From: MGIIb-Q1 sp964342465
GTDB lineage: Archaea; Thermoplasmatota; Poseidoniia; Poseidoniales; Thalassarchaeaceae
Reading direction: 5' to 3'
Length of the DNA: 45,998 nucleotides
Assembly (NCBI GenBank): GCA_964342465.1
Contig: CAYFFQ010000017.1
Location: forward strand, 1 to 45,998
Under the pieces are notes generated by a model, which was given only the letters and a program-made list of their open reading frames with translations, was not told the DNA's origin and ran no database searches. Every line of letters begins with the position of its first letter. Positions within the stretch are counted from its first letter, which is position 1. Position numbers and translations under genes: made by a program. Of this stretch, positions 40,901-45,998 are shown in pieces.

Positions 40901-43312
40901 GGAAAGGAGGTCCACTGCATAGACCCATGAAGAGGGTAGTCCCTCAGGGCTTGAGTAGTAGTTCCAGCAGTCCTGTCTCTGGAGGTTGGATAGAAGATAC
41001 TGACAAGCGCCGGCGTTAGTGCCGGCGTAGAGATAGGTTGAGTCGGATGTCAGGTCATAGAATGCGGATGGACTCCATCCACCCCCCGGTGTAATGTGGC
41101 TCCAATGGCTGCCGTCCCATCGGTCGGCGCCATCGGCAGTTCCCACCCAGATGTCACCGGTGGCGTCGATGTGAAGTGAAAAGACTCCATTATCAGAAAG
41201 ACCGTTACCCCCTCTGGTCGCCTGCCATGTGTCCACCACATCACCTGAGACTCGGTCGAAGATGAGGACGCCATACCCATACATTCCGAGGTACATCTGT
41301 GAACCATCTGTCTCGACAGGCATGTAGGAGACATCATCCATCCCAGTAGACCGCCACGGTGAGAGTAGGGTATCATTGGTGATGTCGATTCTCAGCACCC
41401 CCTGGTCGGAGGCGATGTAGGCGGTCGAGGAGCGGGCGGCCACGCCTCTGACATGGTTGGAGAAGGCATCCGACCTTCCAGTAGACCATGATGAGGAGAC
41501 TAGGCCGATGTTGGTGTCGACCAATGTCACGCCTGCGGCCGAATGACCGACGACGAGCGTGTTGGTGGAGAGGTCAAAGGCGAGGTCGTCGGCATCATTG
41601 GAATTGAGATTGGCACCTGTCGTCAGGTGAGCCATCAGTGTGCCGTTGAGGGCGAACCGATAGAGACCATCATCGCTGGTGCCCACCCATACCGATGAAT
41701 GGTCACTGTCAATCGCTTGATTGACGGTTCCGGTTGTAATCGGGGTCAGCCAGCGATTGGTTGTCTTATCAAACCGGTCGATGACATCATCTCCAGCGAC
41801 CCATACAACATCTCCCACCTCGACCACATCGTGCATCACCGGTGAAGTAGGACCAGAGGCGAGGAGCATCGTCGAGGAGTGTGTCGGTGGGTTGGCTTCC
41901 ACCATCAGAGCGAGGGCCCCGCTCCCATCTCCGACGAGAACGGTGTCAGTGGCCGGTGCGCGCGAGCCACCGGCCGCCCATGCGACAAGGTCGAGCCCAC
42001 CCCTCTCCAATCCGACGGATGAGAGGGAGCGACTGGTGCCGAAGGCCCCCATGGTGATGTTGTAGAGATGAATGGTTTCACCTGCGAGTATCTGCAGCCA
42101 CTCTCCACCGATGGCCATTCCCATTACTTCATTGGAGTTCAACCAGTTGCCGGTGTTCCATGTCGCCAACCATGAGTTCGTGGCTACATTGTATCGAACT
42201 ATCCCTGCATCCGCTAGACCTACCATCAACACTCCATTCACAAGTTGCAGTTGCACCACATCATCACTCGGTAGGGAGTTCTGGGTGTCCCAAGGGGTGA
42301 GCCAACTCGATGTCTGGGTGTCGTAGCGCATCACTCCTCCACCCAAGGTGGCGAGATAGACGATGCCATTGACTTCGAGAATGTCAGTAGCATAATCATC
42401 ACCCGCATGCGGATTTGCCGGCACCGCCTGACCGACTGCCACGAGGTCTGCTGTATTCGTCGCCGCCCATACAGTGCCGCCGGAATCGACTTGCATGGCG
42501 GTTGCGAATCCGCCAGTGGTGTTGAGAATTGATACAAGTGAAGCGGGCGGAGTGGTTTCATCCGAATCATCAAGAGACCAAGCACGAATCTGTCGATTGT
42601 TGTCGTCCACGGCAACGAGTAACATCCCATTCGCCTCATCGACTACCATGGTGGTGGCGCCGGTGATGTTCTCAGCCAACTCGATGACTGGTGGATTGTT
42701 GGTGGCATCGAGTTGAATCACCGTTTCTCCGACCAGCAGGTAAAGTCTCCCGTCGGTAGGATGGGTCGCAGCCGCCGAGATATCGAGGTCGATAGGGTAG
42801 AGAGCGACGAAGGTGTCTGCGGGACGCAACGCCTCAATGACGAGGTCGCTGATCTCCGCACCACCGGGAACCAACCATGAGGCGCCGGCATCCGAATTCG
42901 GAGTCAGGCGGGATGAATGTGGGTCAGAACCCATCAAATCATTCTGTTGGCCAAACCCCCCGAGGCCGCGCCAATCCATGATGGCGGTCTGTGTATCCTG
43001 AAAGAGCATCTGTGGTTGTTCTATCCATGTACCGTTGCTCCCGTTCACACGCACCTCAAAAGTCAAGTTTGCTATCTCTGCGCCAGGGGCGAGATTGAGA
43101 TGGAGGTCGGCTTCAGCAGGGACTCCGCTCGCAGGGTCTGCACCGGTGGCATCCAGTCTCAGCCAGCCACTGTCATTGTGGCCGCCCGAGCCCCAATCAG
43201 AAATCACGGACAGATGGGCATCGGCCGGCATGGAAAGGGTTGGCGAGAGTGAGGATAGGAGCATCAGCCCGACCAGCAAAACGGCTTGGTGTCTCATCGG
43301 CATGCGATTCAT
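34934..43312 (-). CDS. giant surface protein: propeller repeats, Fn3-like domains, C-terminal anchor
   Basis: 2792 residues from the ATG at 43310-43312 (MNRMPMRHQAVLLVGLMLLSSLSPTLSMPADA is a clear signal region); the frame is open 89 codons further up but not protein-like. Residues about 180-1780 carry many sensor-type propeller blades (VARYDxxNxxWxxxW, GDIWVGTADGADRWDG, LYAGTNxGxxxID), like the two-component-regulator propellers of bacterial hybrid kinases. Residues about 1930-2620 contain at least five Fn3-like units starting D-x-P-D-D-x-G-G-x-x-x-x-W. A membrane helix is at about 2651-2669, followed by a 123-residue cytoplasmic tail with two QPPSAASD repeats and an acidic end. No kinase, phosphodiesterase or other output domain is present. 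The likely role is adhesion or ligand recognition. Confidence 0.87.
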   Translation of the reverse strand: MNRMPMRHQAVLLVGLMLLSSLSPTLSMPADAHLSVISDWGSGGHNDSGWLRLDATGADPASGVPAEADLHLNLAPGAEIANLTFEVRVNGSNGTWIEQPQMLFQDTQTAIMDWRGLGGFGQQNDLMGSDPHSSRLTPNSDAGASWLVPGGAEISDLVIEALRPADTFVALYPIDLDISAAATHPTDGRLYLLVGETVIQLDATNNPPVIELAENITGATTMVVDEANGMLLVAVDDNNRQIRAWSLDDSDETTPPASLVSILNTTGGFATAMQVDSGGTVWAATNTADLVAVGQAVPANPHAGDDYATDILEVNGIVYLATLGGGVMRYDTQTSSWLTPWDTQNSLPSDDVVQLQLVNGVLMVGLADAGIVRYNVATNSWLATWNTGNWLNSNEVMGMAIGGEWLQILAGETIHLYNITMGAFGTSRSLSSVGLERGGLDLVAWAAGGSRAPATDTVLVGDGSGALALMVEANPPTHSSTMLLASGPTSPVMHDVVEVGDVVWVAGDDVIDRFDKTTNRWLTPITTGTVNQAIDSDHSSVWVGTSDDGLYRFALNGTLMAHLTTGANLNSNDADDLAFDLSTNTLVVGHSAAGVTLVDTNIGLVSSSWSTGRSDAFSNHVRGVAARSSTAYIASDQGVLRIDITNDTLLSPWRSTGMDDVSYMPVETDGSQMYLGMYGYGVLIFDRVSGDVVDTWQATRGGNGLSDNGVFSLHIDATGDIWVGTADGADRWDGSHWSHITPGGGWSPSAFYDLTSDSTYLYAGTNAGACQYLLSNLQRQDCWNYYSSPEGLPSSWVYAVDLLSNGHLYAGTNYGAGIIDVVNGTVVEVWEAGEATWNALTYEYDDVVYIGLDGIGVARYDRINDIWLQVWDSSNSNNLITDNRVTALIPDRQPHRIWVGGDFGIRLIDLVNRTMLNSFSRVNGQNAPGELVIIGDVLYYSEERWGTSSNDNIYRYNINTMTTMSTLDAGQQISQSGLVYGMGEGPDGMLWIGVAPSGWWGLDAGSIVRYDHANDTWGTNLEATGSILRVNSVYAGECEPLNPQWCHIFASYGEKVHRQFDYNGNLLNEWDDSVIQGPIRSINLYKGLIHFATYDGIARYDMYNDTWATTLTPGNGLPPNSEDTIFDIEIVGDDLWYTTMANSGWNRNSRIFRQNGTTNAWTTWEAGSGNIPEGFGFSMEVCNNVLHVAMARYLSWGTQGGVARYNLANQQWLGQWNQGGGQGNAGLADDDPVALACDETGDVVYVGFEMNDVGITRFQYRNQGNTNGNFLSTISETANGILPDQVFPDGMRWHDGVLMISHTDEGGGSGGISRIPANGGQLGSGIQIDVGTQGSSMEIVPSNSSQVDWLIGRPGGDSGYNRIDILNSTGLHKGAVDILSGLSSGRMLDITFRGNDVWVTCAEDSQQYSASSILRGSLLPNGTIEWVDAYPFVWNIINEIEPINNDLWVTTSFGLYSVNLTSGLISGTPAALHNQMHGLYHSGDDLVIGLMGTTTTSAGFQVYNMTTATWTDGSLIAGLPSNIVRDFVEYDNRIWVSTYGGIGVWNVTSDEWDDSVTTQDGLPSPIVQKIWVEGSDLLLATPSGLVVWDTVSETVTLVEDRTTGLVGTRVNDIAYAPMTTVVSGNQTITYNRTLFLSHNGEGPTRPGATAYSLTGMYATQQYQVDMLPSNDVRAISADWWGVHVATDEEPLVHWNAGSNSMEAGSPSWAFSSWPIQELVSDGTTLLALSQGGVDRVELSTASHSVINSEYIMQLSGGWVGATGVWLTTSDDGVYGYGPAPAFLPVDREVMRRADPLTATLLGTSWDITNSTAPGKRISLIDPSSPMSTPAIANSAAPSGIPIHQQPLTLSSPVDGAAVWLSSHNLNYSGTWNLTDLNPNLAEDFSLAARRGTLTQAGRDLHINLKSPLNGSIEVRIEYDWTRSESPIEVLDLYDRPDDGGGVLIAEWTPSQDHGWAAYHIYLNEGNWSSLPTAQDLATRTPDARVPVWATTIAEITTVNGQPIQDGVDIYALALIEYDDGTLGEPSPIIGPAAATDEIPNPPEWADGGPAEGGADGDLYVEWAKCTAKDHAGTRVWVSTQEIFNAVGLTTEIEDINALANSTVLQLEMGRPYWVALTCVDQTQQHDPANATVIGPVVPVGGIDDGIPPAPVQDIVAYDTPDDGGGRITVEWNPNGEDDCAWHTILIRPSTAEESTPTDALDFGVASIVPDCETNKTIISDWEGVPLVDNTLYWVTVVAYDAWGNGDLSNVTVVKVAPEKNQRGADPPPRVENLSAWDHPDDLGGAVDVSWNASEVDDFGYYVVWASSQPVEDLAATWAKCKDDVTACGAVRINIQHPMGSDGTLSVSIDKALYDGNSVETSQPDDIRPNVPLSVTVTIHDIYDAAFLTSLPSVVVTPIDNRDDIIAPDRLDRPKVTDVPGDNGTAVYVEFTPSDASDIDHYEVYADIIGFTSVAHRQPVMILDRTVSQPIILTEIDGGEALMSGLPIHVAVVPVDTSGNSYTTELNVGTGRAVDNSGDDPGGHLPDVDFTATWNTHGTAIEIEWSALSRTDIRSYRIYVSDQRFENTDEANLAKGGIIGTFWSLEEFNETAQYDNSTHWFITVTAFDGENWKHLVQVREVKPYKAPESIGDDQNSDGEAATNLFDLIDINTMLTILLSMAILTVLLLAVRARRARSRKDAWDMAQAVWGLPQQEDWGDDDGLGPSVDLAGTLLPAAAQISADENDQPPSAASDYSQPPSAASDAAHSGDFSAAAASDASRRLAEISTDLFDEPVSRPSSGDAVLDSLVDDLL

Positions 43313-43365
43313 GGCCGCAACGCTCTCTGCCTCACTTATCAATGAAATGGCTTCATGGACAAGCA

Positions 43366-43382
43366 TGTATACTTCGTATACA
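43366..43382. promoter_or_regulatory. perfect palindrome TGTATAC-TTC-GTATACA between divergent genes
   Basis: Arms of 7 bp, 3-bp spacer. It lies 54 bp before the start of the propeller protein gene and 98 bp before maeB, so it could overlap the promoter of either. It is A/T-rich enough to be TATA-like and symmetrical enough to be an operator. No regulator gene is adjacent. Confidence 0.5.
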
Positions 43383-43480
43383 CCCAACGAAAAGAATGGA
43401 ATCCCACATCTTTCAATTGGGGTAATGCACATATCATAGTGGTGGGCCGGCTGTAATACCGAGTCGGGGATGGGTAACCG

Positions 43481-45763
43481 GTGAAAGACAGAAGGATGCG
43501 CCGCGATGCGCTTGATTACCACGCTGCAAAACCGTTTGGAAAGATGAAGACGGTTCCAACGAAACCGCACGCCACCCAACGTGACCTCTCACTCGCCTAT
43601 TCTCCAGGGGTGGCTTTTCCTTGCCTTGAGATAGAGAAGATTCCGAACAACGCCTACCGCTATACTTCCAAGGGAAATCTAGTCGCCGTCATAACCAATG
43701 GAACTGCCGTATTGGGGCTCGGTGACATCGGCCCATTAGCCAGCAAACCGGTGATGGAAGGCAAGGGTCTCCTGTTCAAGGCGTTTGCAGACATCGATGT
43801 GTTTGACATCGAGGTGGATGAGAAAAATGTGGATGCATTCGTAGAGACGGTGAAAAGAATCGCCCCGACCTTCGGTGGCATCAATCTTGAAGACATCAAA
43901 GCGCCGGAATGCTTCGAAATCGAGCGCCGGTTGGTGGAAGAACTCGACATTCCCGTCATGCACGATGACCAACACGGTACCGCGATTATCTCCGGAGCCG
44001 CGCTACTGAACTCATTGGAGTTGGTCGGCAAGAACATCGGTGAAGTGAATGTCGTTGTCGCCGGTGCCGGTGCCTCGGCAATATCCTGTGCCGACCATTG
44101 GGTCCACCTCGGCGTCGACATAAGAAAAATCAAGATGGTCGACTCGCAGGGCATCATCACCAAGACTCGGTTGGATGCAAATCGGTTGTCAAAGGAGAAG
44201 GCGCGTTTCGCCCACGACTGTGATGAGGGAGACCTCGCAGCAGCGATGGTCGGCACTGATGTCTTCCTCGGTCTTTCCAAGGGTGGAATCGTGTCGCCCG
44301 ATATGCTACGCAGCATGGCTGAACATCCCATCGTCTTCGCTCTGGCCAATCCAGAACCGGAGATTATGCCCGATGTGGCGAAGGCGGCAAGAGGTGATGC
44401 CATCATCGCCTCGGGCCGCTCGGACTACGCCAATCAGGTGAACAACGTCCTCGGTTTTCCCTACATCTTCCGCGGAGCACTCGACTGCATGGCTCGGAAA
44501 ATAACCCCTTCGATGCGGATGGCCGCCACTCAGGCGTTGGCCGAGTTGGCGAAAGAAGCCGTTCCAGAAGAAGTCAGCAAGGCATACGGATTGGAGCACA
44601 TCACCTTTGGAGAGGACTACATCATACCCAAACCGTTCGACAAGAGGGTTCTCGTCTGGGTCGCCTCGGCAGTAGCCGAGGCGGCGGTCCAAGCCGGAGT
44701 CGCTGGAATCTCGCCCACTGATTTCGATATCATTGATTATAGAGAGGAACTGGAAGCAAGACTCGGTCTGACCCATTCAGTCATGCGCAGTGTGATGAAC
44801 CGCGCCAAAGGCAGCAAGAAGCGTATCGTCTTCCCCGAAGGAGATGAGCCTCATGTTCTCAAGGCGGCCTACGAACTGGCCCATGAGGGCATCTGCGAAC
44901 CTATTCTCCTCGGCCGCCCAGAGGCCATTCAGGCCCTCAAAGATGAGTTCAGTCTCGAGTTCGAATGTGAAGTCATCAACCCAATCCTTGACCCACGCAG
45001 GAAGGGTGAATACCGTGATGCGCTTTTCGAGAAGAGGTGTAGGAAGGGATTGACGGTTGTCGATGCCCAGAGAATGCTCAAATCGCGTACCTACTTCGCT
45101 GCTATGATGGTGGAACTCGGTGATGCGGACGGGTTCGTGGGAGGGGTGACCAGGGCATACCCCACCTTCCTCCGCCCTTGTCTAGAGGTCATAGGAACCG
45201 ACCCTGAAGCCCATCGTGTGGTGGGGATGTACATGATGGCGGTCAAAGGAAAACTGCTGTTCATCGGTGACGCCACGGTGAATGTCTATCCAGATGCGAG
45301 GACACTCGCTGAAATCGCCGTTCAGACAGCAAAGGTGGCTCGCCGTTTCGGCATCAAACCGAAGGTCGCGCTCCTCTCCTTCTCCAACTTCGGCTCTTCC
45401 CGCGAGTTGCGTTCCGACCGTATTGAGGCGGCTATCGAGGCGGCTCGCGAGTTGGACAAGAACATCATTATCGATGGCCCGATGCAGGCCGATACTGCTC
45501 TGCTTTCGGATATACAGAGAAAATATCCGTTTATGGAGTTCAATGGAGCCGCCAACGTTCTCATCTGCCCCAATCTCGCCGCCGCCAACATCGCCTACAA
45601 ACTATTGGACCATCTCGGGGATGCCGAGATGACCGGCCCCATCCTCGAGGGGATGGCGAAACCGGTGCAGATTCTCCAGCAGGGTGATGGGGTGAGAGAG
45701 ATTGTCCACATGGCTGCCATCTGTTCGGTAGATGCACAACGAATTGAGATTGAACGGTTATGA
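43481..45763 (+). CDS. maeB: NADP-dependent malic enzyme fused to a phosphotransacetylase-type domain
   Basis: 760 residues, the usual size of MaeB. The start may be GTG 43481 or ATG 43496, five codons later. Residues 1-430 are malic enzyme: AYSPGVAFPCLEIE, NGTAVLGLGDIGPLASKPVMEGKGLLFKAFADID, MHDDQHGTAIISGAALLN, and the Rossmann loop VVAGAGASAISCADHW. It decarboxylates malate to pyruvate with reduction of NAD(P). Residues 440-760 are a phosphate acetyl/butyryltransferase-like domain (KRIVFPEGDEPHVLKAAYEL, LSFSNFGSSR, DGPMQADTAL), which in MaeB proteins acts mainly in regulation and oligomerisation. Cytoplasmic, linking the C4 pool to pyruvate and NADPH. It stands alone on the plus strand. Confidence 0.95.
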   Translation: MKDRRMRRDALDYHAAKPFGKMKTVPTKPHATQRDLSLAYSPGVAFPCLEIEKIPNNAYRYTSKGNLVAVITNGTAVLGLGDIGPLASKPVMEGKGLLFKAFADIDVFDIEVDEKNVDAFVETVKRIAPTFGGINLEDIKAPECFEIERRLVEELDIPVMHDDQHGTAIISGAALLNSLELVGKNIGEVNVVVAGAGASAISCADHWVHLGVDIRKIKMVDSQGIITKTRLDANRLSKEKARFAHDCDEGDLAAAMVGTDVFLGLSKGGIVSPDMLRSMAEHPIVFALANPEPEIMPDVAKAARGDAIIASGRSDYANQVNNVLGFPYIFRGALDCMARKITPSMRMAATQALAELAKEAVPEEVSKAYGLEHITFGEDYIIPKPFDKRVLVWVASAVAEAAVQAGVAGISPTDFDIIDYREELEARLGLTHSVMRSVMNRAKGSKKRIVFPEGDEPHVLKAAYELAHEGICEPILLGRPEAIQALKDEFSLEFECEVINPILDPRRKGEYRDALFEKRCRKGLTVVDAQRMLKSRTYFAAMMVELGDADGFVGGVTRAYPTFLRPCLEVIGTDPEAHRVVGMYMMAVKGKLLFIGDATVNVYPDARTLAEIAVQTAKVARRFGIKPKVALLSFSNFGSSRELRSDRIEAAIEAARELDKNIIIDGPMQADTALLSDIQRKYPFMEFNGAANVLICPNLAAANIAYKLLDHLGDAEMTGPILEGMAKPVQILQQGDGVREIVHMAAICSVDAQRIEIERL

Positions 45764-45812
45764 GAACTATCACTTCTCGGCTCTCTGAATGCCAGCCGCC
45801 AACATCTCCACC

Positions 45813-45818
45813 TTTTTT
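45813..45818 (+). terminator. T-run downstream of maeB
   Basis: TTTTTT lies 50 nt after the maeB stop, flanked by CC on both sides, in a region without a gene. Runs of T are sufficient for archaeal RNA polymerase termination. No strong hairpin is seen. Confidence 0.4.
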
Positions 45819-45834
45819 CCAATCCGCGAGACTA

Positions 45835-45998
45835 TTTGCTCTTCTCGCTTGGCGCTCTTTGCCCTTCTCGGTTGGGGCTCTTTGCCCTTCTCGGTTGGGG
45901 CTCTTTGCCCTTCTCGGTTGGCGCTCTTCGCCCTTCTCGCTTAGTGCTCTTTGCCCTTCTCGCTCGGTGCTCTTTGCCCTTCTCGCTCGGTGCTCTTT
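45835..45998. repeat. 23-bp tandem repeat running off the window
   Basis: Units start at 45835, 45858, 45881, 45904, 45927, 45950 and 45973, and an eighth is cut by the window end. The core is TTTGCCCTTCTCG, followed by a variable G/C-T-T/C-GG stretch and GCTC. The 23-bp period breaks any frame, and there are no spacers, so it is a noncoding minisatellite. Confidence 0.95.

Overview
The window looks like a piece of a planktonic euryarchaeal genome, most likely a Marine Group II-type archaeon (Poseidoniia, Thermoplasmatota); that assignment is inference. Archaeal affiliation rests on the gene order L18e-L13-S9-RpoN followed by a tRNA, a PAC2-family proteasome-assembly chaperone, and a PCNA-binding-like C-terminus on the DNA ligase. 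Very large Asp-rich, one-membrane-span surface proteins fit marine archaea. Two runs of exactly 100 N (18343-18442 and 29893-29992) show that this is a scaffold with placeholder gaps.

Layout. 1-2400: a hot-dog thioesterase with a possible pseudoknot leader, tRNA-Pro(CGG), two minus-strand tRNA-Arg genes (CCG and GCG), a hypothetical gene between them, and a tandem array of tRNA-Arg 3'-end fragments. 2394-5385: small hypothetical genes, a PKD lipoprotein and a 38-bp tandem repeat. 5450-10906: DNA-metabolism genes (DEDDh exonuclease, Fe-S RecB/Cas4-like nuclease, NAD-dependent DNA ligase) with a PAC2 protein among them. 11070-16435: a membrane protein and a 1597-residue beta-helix surface protein. 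16558-18340: ribosomal/RNA polymerase operon with a structured leader, ending in tRNA-Pro(GGG). 18591-20062: a helical hypothetical protein and a stand-alone zinc-ribbon/PD-(D/E)XK nuclease. 20063-20774: degenerate repeats without a gene. 20775-30561: a 2583-residue Asp-repeat protein with a cytoplasmic DUF4129-like domain, then a secreted Asp-repeat and Gln/Gly-repeat protein. 30910-34605: a para-aminobenzoate operon (PabC, a PabB-PabA fusion and a small zinc-ribbon membrane protein). 34934-43312: a 2792-residue propeller/Fn3 surface protein, divergent from a malic enzyme-phosphotransacetylase fusion (43481-45763). The window ends inside a 23-bp tandem repeat.

How the parts fit. About half of the window encodes extracellular proteins. 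Three of them end in one transmembrane helix plus a cytoplasmic tail, one is a lipoprotein and one appears freely secreted. The Asp-rich repeats imply calcium binding and the propeller/beta-helix/Fn3 parts imply adhesion or sensing. Intergenic spaces hold several unrelated families of short tandem repeats (16, 23, 38, 128 and 154 bp). The most interesting items are the LigA C-terminal PCNA-box candidate, the possible pseudoknot upstream of the thioesterase, the tRNA-Arg 3'-end array, the L18e leader, the covarying hairpin pair near 30.6-30.8 kb, the DUF4129-tailed giant protein, and the palindrome between the propeller gene and maeB.
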